Origin: a virus
DNA length: 50,669 nt
Strand: one strand, 5' to 3'
IMG/VR virus record: IMGVR_UViG_3300044974_000239
Location: 1-50,669 of that record
The notes under the pieces are model-generated. The model worked only from the letters and a program-made list of their open reading frames with translations, was not told the origin of the DNA and made no database searches. A program made the translations under genes and the position numbers. Of this stretch, positions 19,884 through 26,476 are shown in pieces; the first letter of the stretch is position 1; every line of letters begins with the position of its first letter.

Positions 19884-20548
19884 AAGTAGAACTGATTGAC
19901 AGCATGGGCTCAGACCTAAGCGTGATAGACGCGGCACGAGTCAGCTTCGATAAGAAGTCTGAATGGGAGATGATGAAGGATACAGATGGTACGGTACACA
20001 GGGTGCTGAACAACAAAGATGCGCGGCTTATCAAATATTTGGCAGAGCACAACCACTGGACGCCCTTCTCACACCCGCAGATCACACTCAGAATAACGGC
20101 CCCGCTGTACGTCAGATCACAACTTTACAAACACAAGGTGGGCGGCACAGAGAACGAAGTTAGCAGAAGATATGTGAATTACATACCCACCCTCGACGTG
20201 CCAACCAGATGGCGCAAGGCAGCAGAGAATGTGAAGCAAGGATCGTCTGATGAGCTAGTAAAAATTGACCCCTCGATGCAGATTCAGATTGACAAGTGGC
20301 AGGAAATGACTACACTACTGTACCAAGACCTCCTACTTTTGGGAGTGTGTGCTGAGCAAGCAAGAGCCGTGTTACCCGTGTGTAGCGAGACTTCATGGGT
20401 GTGGACAGGGAGCCTGTATTTCTTCGCTAGGGTATGCAGATTGAGACTAGACCCTCATGCTCAGCGTGAGACGAGAGAAGTAGCAGAAAGAATTAGTAGC
20501 ATCATGAACGAGCTTTTCCCAGAGAGTTGGAATGTTCTGATGGCTTGA
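19880..20548 (+). CDS. thyX: Flavin-dependent thymidylate synthase ThyX
   Basis: A 222-residue ThyX converting dUMP to dTMP using methylene-tetrahydrofolate and FAD/NADPH, giving the phage its own dTMP supply. Recognisable features are KYLAEHNHWTPFSHPQITLR, the ThyX signature in the form YKHKVGGTENEVSRRYVNY (canonical RHRxxSxNExSxRY), and the C-terminal ARAVLPVCSETSWVWTGSLY with the tail RLDPHAQRETREVAERI. The signature is one residue longer than in bacterial ThyX, with Lys in place of both Arg residues, as in many phage forms. AGGAG precedes the start, which overlaps the upstream stop as ATGA. Confidence 0.96.
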   Translation: MKVELIDSMGSDLSVIDAARVSFDKKSEWEMMKDTDGTVHRVLNNKDARLIKYLAEHNHWTPFSHPQITLRITAPLYVRSQLYKHKVGGTENEVSRRYVNYIPTLDVPTRWRKAAENVKQGSSDELVKIDPSMQIQIDKWQEMTTLLYQDLLLLGVCAEQARAVLPVCSETSWVWTGSLYFFARVCRLRLDPHAQRETREVAERISSIMNELFPESWNVLMA

Positions 20549-20554
20549 GTCTAC

Positions 20555-20679
20555 GGGTGCTGTTGTAAATCCTTTTAACAGGGGTTCAACAAACGACTTC
20601 AGCACCCACCCTTTTATGCCCCGGTCCTTATTTTTCATACCCGTTGGGTATGGGGAGTTCGATCAAAATCTACCGGGGC
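20555..20679 (+). other. Nested, structured untranslated RNA after thyX
   Basis: Within the 164-base gap between thyX and the next gene, GGGTGCTG (20555-20562) pairs with CAGCACCC (20600-20607). GCCCCGGT (20618-20625) pairs with ACCGGGGC (20672-20679) and encloses a 7-bp hairpin CATACCC-GTT-GGGTATG (20636-20652). All stems are perfect. It could be a 3' end structure, a leader or a regulatory RNA. No tRNA or known riboswitch was recognised. Confidence 0.6.
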
Positions 20680-20712
20680 TCCTATTCTGGTCATAAAACA
20701 AACGGAGAAGCA

Positions 20713-21003
20713 ATGGACACTATAACAATCGACGGCATTGAATACGCACCCGTAAAAAAGCATGAAGGTAATCGTGCTGTCATAGTCGTAGATAGGGGTT
20801 GGATTTTCGCTGGAGATGTAGAGCGCAAGGATGGACGAATCTATCTCACTCGTGCTGTTTGGGTATTCAAGTGGCACTCAGTAGGTTTCGCCGGAATGAT
20901 AAAAGATACATCACATGCTGACATACGCCCTTGCGAGGATGTTGAACTGCCGGAAATATCGGAGATTTTCTGCGTTCCAGTTCATAAGGATTGGGGCCTA
21001 TGA
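20713..21003 (+). CDS. Small phage protein, DUF6948-like
   Basis: The start is ATG 20713 with GGAGAA upstream; the longer frame from 20644 covers the structured RNA and is rejected. The 96-residue product starts MDTITIDGIEYAPVKKHEGN, then has RAVIVVDRGWIFAGDVERKD and a conserved-looking RAVWVFKWHSVGFAGMIKD. It resembles small phage proteins sometimes grouped as DUF6948 (label from memory). It is coupled by ATGA to a Gly/Tyr-rich gene. Function unknown. Confidence 0.75.
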   Translation: MDTITIDGIEYAPVKKHEGNRAVIVVDRGWIFAGDVERKDGRIYLTRAVWVFKWHSVGFAGMIKDTSHADIRPCEDVELPEISEIFCVPVHKDWGL

Positions 21004-21347
21004 AACTGATAGGCAACGGCTTCGGCGACGGCTTCGGCATCGGCGATGGCCACAGTTTCAATGAAGGCAGTCGCCACGGCCCCAGTTTCAATGATGGCTA
21101 CGGCATCGGTGACGGTTTCAATTACGGCTACTGGATGGGCGCTGACTACCAGAAAAACCACGACGGCGTTGACGGTTACTGGGACGGCGACGGCTACGGC
21201 TACGGCTACGGCAACAGGAGCGGCAACGGCTACGGCAACGGCTACGCCTACCAGTATAGCAACGGCGGTGACGGATATGGCTACGACGACGGTCGAGGAT
21301 ATGGCTACGGCGAAGGCACAACACACAACCGCGATAGGCGTAGATAA
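21000..21347 (+). CDS. Gly/Asp/Tyr-rich repeat protein
   Basis: A 115-residue protein, MKLIGNGFGDGFGIGDGHSF onward, almost wholly built from GDGYG/GYGNGYG-type repeats with few bulky aliphatic residues. Its ATG overlaps the previous stop. The DNA is a repetitive ggctacggc-type array, and the two other forward frames are open through much of it, so it could be a disordered, phase-separating or adhesive protein. A Gly/Asp tail fused to the preceding DUF6948-like type is known in some phages; here it is a separate frame. Function unknown. Confidence 0.6.
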   Translation: MKLIGNGFGDGFGIGDGHSFNEGSRHGPSFNDGYGIGDGFNYGYWMGADYQKNHDGVDGYWDGDGYGYGYGNRSGNGYGNGYAYQYSNGGDGYGYDDGRGYGYGEGTTHNRDRRR

Positions 21348-21352
21348 AGAAC

Positions 21353-21369
21353 CCCGCGAACGACGCGGG
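21353..21369 (+). promoter_or_regulatory. Leader hairpin
   Basis: CCCGCG-AACGA-CGCGGG is a perfect 6-bp stem about 20 bases before ATG 21388. No T-run follows, so it is an internal leader hairpin and not a terminator. Confidence 0.55.
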
Positions 21370-21387
21370 CCTTACATGGAGAAAGCA

Positions 21388-21627
21388 ATGGACACTAAAT
21401 TGATCGTGAACAATGAAGACCTGCCTGCGGGCATTCTCTCCAGCGCCGATATAGCACCCCACACTTTCGTTACATTCGGGAAACAGGATAACCAGGAAAT
21501 CATGAGGCTCGACAAAGAGGGGATGATCTTCATGGGTGTCCGCATCACAGACGCAGGTGAAGCCTACGCAGCATGGATGGAAGCGATGGCAATGATGCAG
21601 GGGAAAGCGGGGAGGAATAATGGCTGA
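21388..21627 (+). CDS. Small protein of unknown function
   Basis: The ATG at 21388 is preferred because GGAGAAAGCA directly precedes it, the same leader wording as the gene at 20713. The 79-residue product reads MDTKLIVNNEDLPAGILSSA, then GMIFMGVRITDAGEAYAAWM. It has no recognised domain and overlaps the next gene by eight bases. Confidence 0.7.
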   Translation: MDTKLIVNNEDLPAGILSSADIAPHTFVTFGKQDNQEIMRLDKEGMIFMGVRITDAGEAYAAWMEAMAMMQGKAGRNNG

Positions 21628-21811
21628 TTTCGATCAGTGGTGGAATAACGATGAATCTATTCAAAATAACGCTGATACACTCAAGCAGCGTAATTACTTG
21701 ATTGACCAAGTGCATCACATTGCACAGTCAATCGATAATGAGATGCCGGACATGGCACTGATGAAGATCAGACAAACAATAGGTGTAATCAAGGAATGGA
21801 AGACTCAATAA
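21620..21811 (+). CDS. Small helical protein
   Basis: A 63-residue acidic helical protein, MADFDQWWNNDESIQNNADT, then YLIDQVHHIAQSIDNEMPDM and a final helix. It overlaps both neighbours. Function unknown. Confidence 0.65.
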   Translation: MADFDQWWNNDESIQNNADTLKQRNYLIDQVHHIAQSIDNEMPDMALMKIRQTIGVIKEWKTQ

Positions 21812-21912
21812 GCGGAGAGCAGCTATTTATATCACTGACTATTATCGCAGTATTGATTGCATTTGCAATGCTGTTGATAATGAAAGCAACTGATGACGAT
21901 AACAATAGATAA
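21796..21912 (+). CDS. 38-residue membrane microprotein
   Basis: A short frame that starts inside the end of the preceding gene with an AAGGA site, MEDSISGEQLFISLTIIAVL, then IAFAMLLIMKATDDDNNR. One transmembrane helix (about residues 11-29) with acidic termini. It is similar in size to the microprotein at 13344. Function unknown. Confidence 0.6.
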   Translation: MEDSISGEQLFISLTIIAVLIAFAMLLIMKATDDDNNR

Positions 21913-21922
21913 AGGTGTTAAA

Positions 21923-22123
21923 ATGATCTCATATAGAGTGACCGTTAATGATAATGGTGATCGTTATTGGTATTACAATCTCAAACTACATAGACAGGAT
22001 GGTCCTGCTGTTGAATGCCTTGATGGTACTCGTCGCTGGTATTTGAATGGCCAAGAATATAGCGAAGAAGAATATACTTTGGCGCTTAGCGGAAGGAGAA
22101 AGCGAGGAAGGAGAAAGCAATGA
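21923..22123 (+). CDS. REDGPA-type repeat protein, two repeats
   Basis: A 66-residue protein from ATG 21923 (AAAGGTG upstream; a longer start at 21893 is within the previous gene). It has RYWYYNLKLHRQDGPAVECL and then DGTRRWYLNGQEYSEEEYT, followed by a basic tail GRRKRGRRKQ. It shares the unit and the final WYLNG(Q/K)EY step with the four-repeat protein at 16893, so it is probably a paralog with fewer repeats. Confidence 0.78.
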   Translation: MISYRVTVNDNGDRYWYYNLKLHRQDGPAVECLDGTRRWYLNGQEYSEEEYTLALSGRRKRGRRKQ

Positions 22124-22392
22124 GCGAGCACACGCCGGGGTCTTGGAGGGTTGAGAAAGCGCATGATTTATGGGCGGAAATTCGGTCTGGATACGGCCTT
22201 TCCAACTTTATGATTGCGGATTGTGTCAATCCAGCAAACGCCAGATTGATAGCCGCCTCGCCTGATCTTCTTGCCGCTTTAAAAGCATGTGATGAAGCGA
22301 TGGAATACATGAGCGAGTACGATTCTATACCTATCACACTACCGGGTCAGGTAAAGGCCGCGATAAGAAAAGCAACGGGGGAGCAACAGTGA
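22120..22392 (+). CDS. Conserved phage protein, TPGSWRV / NARLIAASPDLL family
   Basis: A 90-residue protein with the pattern MSEHTPGSWRVEKAHDLWAE then PANARLIAASPDLLAALKAC. This combination is widespread in prophages and lytic phages and has no assigned function. The ATG overlaps the previous stop. Confidence 0.85.
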   Translation: MSEHTPGSWRVEKAHDLWAEIRSGYGLSNFMIADCVNPANARLIAASPDLLAALKACDEAMEYMSEYDSIPITLPGQVKAAIRKATGEQQ

Positions 22393-22724
22393 GCGAATCA
22401 TTTCAGACATTAGAATTAAAGGTCCTCCGATGGGCAGAGGAAAGGAAGATCATCCCTAATAGTAACCCGCTGGCTCAGGCTATAAAGACGCTTGAGGAAG
22501 TAAGCGAGTTGCTTACTGCGCTAAATCAGTGCAGTGTAGATCGGGAGTGGTTTCAAGATGAAGCGAGAGATGCCTATGGCGATATCCTTGTCACATTGAT
22601 AATAGGCGCTGATTTATTGGGGACAGACTTGCGAAGTTGTTTAGATGATGCTTATGAGATGATCAAGGATAGAAAGGGATACTTAACCAGCGATGGTATC
22701 TTTGTGAAGGAGGAAAGCAAATGA
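22389..22724 (+). CDS. MazG-like NTP pyrophosphohydrolase, copy 2
   Basis: A 111-residue paralog of the gene at 18540-18851. EEVSELLTAL (EExxE) and EARDAYGDILVTLIIGAD (ExxD) supply the metal-binding residues, and the ending KDRKGYLTSDGIFVKEE is nearly shared. It starts at GTG 22389 after GGGGGAG. Compared with copy 1 it has an insert of about eight residues between the two motifs (NQCSVDREWFQDE). Two such genes in one phage suggest different substrates or a recent duplication followed by change. Confidence 0.88.
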   Translation: MSESFQTLELKVLRWAEERKIIPNSNPLAQAIKTLEEVSELLTALNQCSVDREWFQDEARDAYGDILVTLIIGADLLGTDLRSCLDDAYEMIKDRKGYLTSDGIFVKEESK

Positions 22725-23125
22725 TTAAAGATTTTGTAGATCGGTTTATGCAGAACAAGGACGCACTGCGGACCAAGTTTGAAGCAGATTTCCCCCGTGA
22801 ATATAGGGACATTGTTAAGGCGGTGGTGGAGATCATCACAGCTAAAGAATACACCGCCCATGATATTGACCCAGAGCGTATCCATGAGATCGACGATGGG
22901 GATTACCAAGGTACATTGGTCTATGTGATCGGAACGAAAGGCTATCAGCCATCCAACTATTACTACGTTAAAGTCGATTATGGTTCTTGCTCTGGGTGCG
23001 ACACGCTACAGTCTATTGAGTCTGAACATTCCTGTGCGGCTGACAAAAAACAATCTATCGACGACCTGATGGCGCTGGCCCTACACATTGTGCAAGGGCT
23101 TAAAAAGATGGGGGACGAAGAATGA
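22721..23125 (+). CDS. Conserved phage protein of unknown function
   Basis: A 134-residue acidic protein. The centre is ERIHEIDDGDYQGTLVYVIG then YYYVKVDYGSCSGCDTLQSI, a pattern I recognise from many phage genomes. The C-terminus is a helix. The CSGC pair could bind metal but no second pair is present. ATGA coupling on both sides. Confidence 0.82.
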   Translation: MIKDFVDRFMQNKDALRTKFEADFPREYRDIVKAVVEIITAKEYTAHDIDPERIHEIDDGDYQGTLVYVIGTKGYQPSNYYYVKVDYGSCSGCDTLQSIESEHSCAADKKQSIDDLMALALHIVQGLKKMGDEE

Positions 23126-23400
23126 GCAACAGACTACTAACAAAAGCCGAGTTTCAAGCTCGGTGCAAGGAGTTTGCTGACAAGTTTAATGCTGACTTAA
23201 CCCCAAAGAAAGTCTGGATCAGCGATATGGGTGGATGGTTTGCTACTGAGAGTTCTTGTGATATTCCCTATATACGTGCGGATATTGTTGACCAACTGGT
23301 TGATGTGATGCAGGAATGTATTGACGGGATGATGGAGTTTTACGAGCTTAACAAACAGACCTTAAAAGCCAAAGCCGTATTAAAAATTTTGGAGGAATAA
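23122..23400 (+). CDS. Small acidic phage protein
   Basis: A 92-residue protein: LTKAEFQARCKEFADKFNAD, then KVWISDMGGWFATESSCDIP and a final helix LKAKAVLKILEE. No recognised domain. ATGA-coupled upstream. Confidence 0.72.
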   Translation: MSNRLLTKAEFQARCKEFADKFNADLTPKKVWISDMGGWFATESSCDIPYIRADIVDQLVDVMQECIDGMMEFYELNKQTLKAKAVLKILEE

Positions 23401-23402
23401 CA

Positions 23403-23615
23403 ATGGACAATAAACTTGACGGCTCTGCCCCCATAATTACGCGAGGAAAGGTTTTTCAACCGACGCCAAGGCTCAGATTTATTGATCGCTCAACAAATCT
23501 GCGTATTGATGAGCATACGGCAATAAAGGTTAGAGTTCTTCAACAGAAATGGGCTGATATGAACTCACAAGAATCAGAGTGGCGAGATGTGCCGCTTGAG
23601 GAGGAAGGCGAATGA
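23403..23615 (+). CDS. Small protein of unknown function
   Basis: A 70-residue protein with TPRLRFIDRSTNLRIDEHTA then KVRVLQQKWADMNSQESEWR, a pattern seen in small phage proteins of DNA-metabolism clusters. It has an AGGA site. Function unknown. Confidence 0.72.
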   Translation: MDNKLDGSAPIITRGKVFQPTPRLRFIDRSTNLRIDEHTAIKVRVLQQKWADMNSQESEWRDVPLEEEGE

Positions 23616-23857
23616 TTAACGCAAACGAACTGCTGAGACGGGCGCTTGATGAGTTAATTGCTCAAGACGGAACAATATGCCAAGAGTTTTGCACATCGGA
23701 AACATGGGATAGCCCACAAATAATCCAAGAAATCCGGGACTTCCTAGCCGCCGAGACAGAAGCGGAGCCGATGACGGAAGAGAAAGACTGGCTAATTGAA
23801 ATGATTCGATTCTGTGAGCAACAGATAGCAGAGAGGAAGAACCGTGAGCTCCCTTGA
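23612..23857 (+). CDS. Small acidic protein
   Basis: An 81-residue acidic, helical protein, MINANELLRRALDELIAQDG, ending CEQQIAERKNRELP. ATGA-coupled upstream, overlapping the next gene by 14 bases. No domain was recognised. Confidence 0.7.
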   Translation: MINANELLRRALDELIAQDGTICQEFCTSETWDSPQIIQEIRDFLAAETEAEPMTEEKDWLIEMIRFCEQQIAERKNRELP

Positions 23858-24086
23858 GCGAAGGAAAGATGCAAGCCCTGCGTATTGGGTCAATGCTTTT
23901 GGTGTGTTTAGAGAAGTCGCCATGCCGGGGCATCGTCCTTTGTACTGGGCGAAAACACCTTTACCTGTGGTGCGTCTGGCGGAGTTGTGGGAAGAGGCAG
24001 AGAGTCACCCTAAACGATTTGCTAGGTTGATTGAGAAGGAACATGGAATACAGAAAGATGACACCCCCCAAGACAACCACATGTAA
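23844..24086 (+). CDS. Small protein, GTG start
   Basis: An 80-residue basic protein from GTG 23844 with GAGGAAG upstream. MSSLERRKDASPAYWVNAFG, then PVVRLAELWEEAESHPKRFA. It has no recognised domain and overlaps both neighbours. Confidence 0.62.
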   Translation: MSSLERRKDASPAYWVNAFGVFREVAMPGHRPLYWAKTPLPVVRLAELWEEAESHPKRFARLIEKEHGIQKDDTPQDNHM

Positions 24087-24192
24087 AGTCTGCGGAGAGC
24101 AGCACAAGATCGAGCAGTACAGGTCCGTGCAGTTTTATGGGTGTCCCAAGACGGGGCGCATTTATTTAGTACCAAAAGAGGGAAAGAAATGA
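24043..24192 (+). CDS. 49-residue zinc-ribbon-like microprotein
   Basis: A short frame inside the end of the previous gene, MEYRKMTPPKTTTCKVCGEQ then HKIEQYRSVQFYGCPKTGRI. A CxxC pair and a third Cys 17 residues later suggest a small zinc ribbon, although a fourth ligand is not clear. AAGGA lies close upstream, and it is coupled to the next ATG as ATGA. Confidence 0.55.
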   Translation: MEYRKMTPPKTTTCKVCGEQHKIEQYRSVQFYGCPKTGRIYLVPKEGKK

Positions 24193-24329
24193 TTGAGTGG
24201 ATGATTGCGGTAGGCGTGGGATTGCTGGCGTACTTTGCTGGGCGATTCATTTGGTGGTCATTGAATGACGAGGCATTCTTTGATGGCGGGTATTATGAGG
24301 AAGAAGAAAAGGAGAAGAGCGATGATTAG
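24189..24329 (+). CDS. 46-residue membrane protein
   Basis: From ATG 24189: MIEWMIAVGVGLLAYFAGRF, then IWWSLNDEAFFDGGYYEEEE. One transmembrane helix followed by a very acidic tail. GAGGGAAAG precedes the ATG. Function unknown. Confidence 0.65.
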   Translation: MIEWMIAVGVGLLAYFAGRFIWWSLNDEAFFDGGYYEEEEKEKSDD

Positions 24330-24555
24330 ATTTATACCAAAGAGAAAGATAGGTGAGATCGTGCGGATTGATAGGAAGTTTTACAAGGTGCATGAGGCGT
24401 TGTTTGGTTTTGTGAAGCTTTTCAGGTATCATTCTAACCGCCTGCCCCAAGGCAGAGAACAATACGGTTCAGAGGAGAGATTGTGGAACCATCACCATAC
24501 AAAGCAGAGCTACATCCAGAGTGGAAATTCGTGGATGAATATCCACCACCCATAG
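24322..24555 (+). CDS. Small basic protein, tail uncertain
   Basis: A 77-residue protein from ATG 24322, MIRFIPKRKIGEIVRIDRKF then KLFRYHSNRLPQGREQYGSE. The last 25 residues overlap the next gene in another frame and are not protein-like (WNHHHTKQSYIQSGNSW), so the functional part is probably the first 50 residues or the tail is a frameshift product. Confidence 0.5.
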   Translation: MIRFIPKRKIGEIVRIDRKFYKVHEALFGFVKLFRYHSNRLPQGREQYGSEERLWNHHHTKQSYIQSGNSWMNIHHP

Positions 24556-24713
24556 GAACAAAAGTCCTCCTGCTTACACGCTATGGCTCAGCCATCATTG
24601 GGCACTACTACAGAGGAGGTGAATTGGTAGCATGGACAGGATTGCCGAAGCTACGCCCAGACCAGAAAGAGAAAATGAATGGCTACATACAAGGTACGAT
24701 CCCTGCCCCGTGA
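24483..24713 (+). CDS. Conserved phage protein, YPPPIGTKVLLLT family
   Basis: A 76-residue protein from GTG 24483 (GAGGAG upstream). WKFVDEYPPPIGTKVLLLTR then YGSAIIGHYYRGGELVAWTG is a widespread phage pattern without assigned function. It overlaps the previous gene by 73 bases and the next by 35. Confidence 0.8.
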   Translation: MEPSPYKAELHPEWKFVDEYPPPIGTKVLLLTRYGSAIIGHYYRGGELVAWTGLPKLRPDQKEKMNGYIQGTIPAP

Positions 24714-24876
24714 CATAGCGAGGTGCGAAGGAAGCAATTGTAGACAGAAGGATCAGTGTGCTAGGCACACGCAGATAGAGAAGGATAGAGAGTTTAGAAT
24801 AGACACAACATGGATTGTGTACGCCGACGCTTCGCGGAACGAAGTTGATTGTGATTTTATGATAGGAGAAATGTGA
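24679..24876 (+). CDS. Small Cys-rich phage protein
   Basis: A 65-residue protein with PRDIARCEGSNCRQKDQCAR then WIVYADASRNEVDCDFMIGE. Four Cys residues, conserved with the DCDF ending in this phage family, may bind zinc. Function unknown. Confidence 0.78.
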   Translation: MATYKVRSLPRDIARCEGSNCRQKDQCARHTQIEKDREFRIDTTWIVYADASRNEVDCDFMIGEM

Positions 24877-25406
24877 TGAGTACACGAGCAAAGAAAAAAG
24901 TAGAAGCTACGCCAACCATTTCCGAACGCACAAGGGACGTGCTTAACAGTGCGTCAGACAAGCTGACAAGGCAGGAGATACTAGAGCGGTTGGATACAGT
25001 GACAAGAGAGCAGCTAAGAAAGAGCCTGAACAATCAGGTGAGTATGGGCTACCTTGGCATTGAGCACGATCATCTTGGAGTGCCACGTTACTATCTGACA
25101 GGGAAGCTACCTGACCAGAACACCCCTGCATACCACAGCCGAGGCAAGAACAACGGCATAGTCAAAGCGAAAGCCGAAGAGCGCATAGCCAAGAAGGAAG
25201 AGAAGGACAACGCACCGTCCGATATCAATAAGATAAAAGAAGAGCTAGGCACAGAGAAAATACCCTTCAACTATCAGGAGGCTTACACTCGTGGGTACAA
25301 CGATGCGATGTTCCACAGCCACAGGGATGCGTACAATGCTGGAAGGCAGAGTGTCCTGAAGGGCCTGCTCAAACTACTCAATATCAAAGGTGAGGTGCTG
25401 CTATGA
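24876..25406 (+). CDS. Winged-helix-like DNA-binding protein
   Basis: From ATG 24876 (AGGAG upstream), 176 residues. The N-terminal 80 residues have a winged-helix layout: SERTRDVLNSASDKLTRQEI, LERLDTVTREQLRKSLNNQV and SMGYLGIEHDHLGVPRYYLT (beta wing). The middle is a charged linker (KAKAEERIAKKEEKDN) and the C-terminus a helical region with RGYNDAMFHSHRDAYNAGRQ. A transcription or replication regulator is inferred from the fold pattern; the target is unknown. Confidence 0.72.
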   Translation: MSTRAKKKVEATPTISERTRDVLNSASDKLTRQEILERLDTVTREQLRKSLNNQVSMGYLGIEHDHLGVPRYYLTGKLPDQNTPAYHSRGKNNGIVKAKAEERIAKKEEKDNAPSDINKIKEELGTEKIPFNYQEAYTRGYNDAMFHSHRDAYNAGRQSVLKGLLKLLNIKGEVLL

Positions 25407-25747
25407 AGCTGTTTATTTTATGTGTTGTTTTGTTTTCTTCTTCGGTCCAATCGGCCATGTACATTTTCCAACCGGGGAAACCAGTTCGGATGATCCAGAA
25501 GAACGGCAACAACACCACGATGCTGAACATGGGCAACGGTGAAGTCACTCAGATCATCGACATGGGCGGTGTCACTGCAATTTCTGGAGGTGGTAGACCT
25601 ACGTCATTCATCATGGATGGTGGCGAGTTGGGCCGGTCTGTAGGGGGTGAGGTGGTCCCTGCACTGGACCCGAACACAGGGGATGTAGAACCAGAAATCA
25701 ATTTACGCCCGCAGGGTGTTGATGTAGAATTTGAGGAGTGGCAGTAG
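25403..25747 (+). CDS. Exported protein with signal peptide
   Basis: A 114-residue protein with a clear N-terminal signal peptide: MKLFILCVVLFSSSVQSAMY, with cleavage likely after the QSA. There is no lipobox Cys at the site. The mature part is Gly-rich (NMGNGEVTQIIDMGGVTAIS) and acidic at the C-terminus (DVEFEEWQ). It would be exported to the periplasm of a Gram-negative host, so it might act on the envelope, superinfection or lysis. No family was recognised. Confidence 0.72.
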   Translation: MKLFILCVVLFSSSVQSAMYIFQPGKPVRMIQKNGNNTTMLNMGNGEVTQIIDMGGVTAISGGGRPTSFIMDGGELGRSVGGEVVPALDPNTGDVEPEINLRPQGVDVEFEEWQ

Positions 25748-25758
25748 CCACAATCACG

Positions 25759-25800
25759 GGGGTCCGAAGGCATAGCCACCCGCATGAAGGGTCGGACCTC
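25759..25800 (+). promoter_or_regulatory. Long-loop leader hairpin
   Basis: GGTCCGA (25761-25767) pairs with TCGGACC (25792-25798), extended by a G-T and a G-C pair, 42-80 bases before the ATG of the ribbon-helix-helix-like gene. No T-run follows. Confidence 0.5.
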
Positions 25801-25841
25801 CACCACCAGACACTGCGCTGTACGCAGCTGGAGAAGAGAAG

Positions 25842-26279
25842 ATGGCTATTGAAAAGGTGTCACGAGCAGATACGATTACTGTGCGTTTTACTAATGAAGA
25901 ACGATGGATGTTAACGTTGTATTCAAGGATAACAAGAACTCCCCTAAGCCGGTGTGTAAGCGACATAGTAGTGGAGCATGTAAAATCAAACAACGCTAAA
26001 GAGATAAGTAGAATTTTAGACGCTTACTCTATCTATGAAGTTTGTAACGTGTTAGCTCTTGGGCGTATCGCGCCCCACTTGCTGACGGTAGAAGAGGAAA
26101 AGGGGTTAGACATACTGCAGGGGTTGGGGGTGTGGGGCGATGAATTTTGGAATACCACATTTCCAGCATTGGACAGTCTGTGGGCTAAGGTCAAGGAAGT
26201 TCACTATGTAGGCGACATAGCCGCTATAAGAAAAGAAGCGGAAAGGATAAAAGAAATATGGACAGGAACGCTAAAATGA
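25842..26279 (+). CDS. Ribbon-helix-helix-like protein
   Basis: A 145-residue protein. Residues 8-50 look like a ribbon-helix-helix unit: RADTITVRFTNEERWMLTLY then SRITRTPLSRCVSDIVVEHV, suggesting a dimeric DNA-binding regulator. The remaining C-terminal domain is acidic and helical (ILDAYSIYEVCNVLALGRIA). It starts a coupled group leading to the nuclease and polymerase genes. Confidence 0.68.
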   Translation: MAIEKVSRADTITVRFTNEERWMLTLYSRITRTPLSRCVSDIVVEHVKSNNAKEISRILDAYSIYEVCNVLALGRIAPHLLTVEEEKGLDILQGLGVWGDEFWNTTFPALDSLWAKVKEVHYVGDIAAIRKEAERIKEIWTGTLK

Positions 26280-26476
26280 CAGCTGAAATCCTACAGTTCA
26301 CCCCGGTAGAAGAGCACACACCCACGGAAGAGGATCACTGTTCATTCTGTGGAGTAGATAAGAGCAATGCACTAAAAGGCAGACTCGTTAAAGGGCCAGA
26401 GGCCATGCTGTGTATCCGCTGCCTACGGCAGATGAGCGCTATGTTGACGGCAGATGATGGAGGGTTAGTAGCATGA
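26276..26476 (+). CDS. Small ClpX-type zinc-finger protein
   Basis: A 66-residue protein from ATG 26276 (ATGA overlap; an upstream in-frame ATG at 26258 adds six residues). Two CxxC pairs, CSFCGVDKSNALKGRL and AMLCIRCLRQMSAM, have the spacing of the N-terminal zinc domain of ClpX, without any AAA+ part. It may bind or mimic ClpX substrates or adaptors; this is inference. Confidence 0.75.
   Translation: MTAEILQFTPVEEHTPTEEDHCSFCGVDKSNALKGRLVKGPEAMLCIRCLRQMSAMLTADDGGLVA

Noticed and set aside
20982-21326. Val/Ala-rich minus-strand frame opposite the Gly/Tyr gene
   Set aside because: Arises from the repetitive ggctacggc array; antisense to an ATGA-coupled gene.
21046-21387. N-terminal extension of the 21388 gene through the Gly/Tyr array
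   Set aside because: It translates the array as Ala/Thr repeats. The ATG at 21388 has a clear GGAGAAAGCA site.
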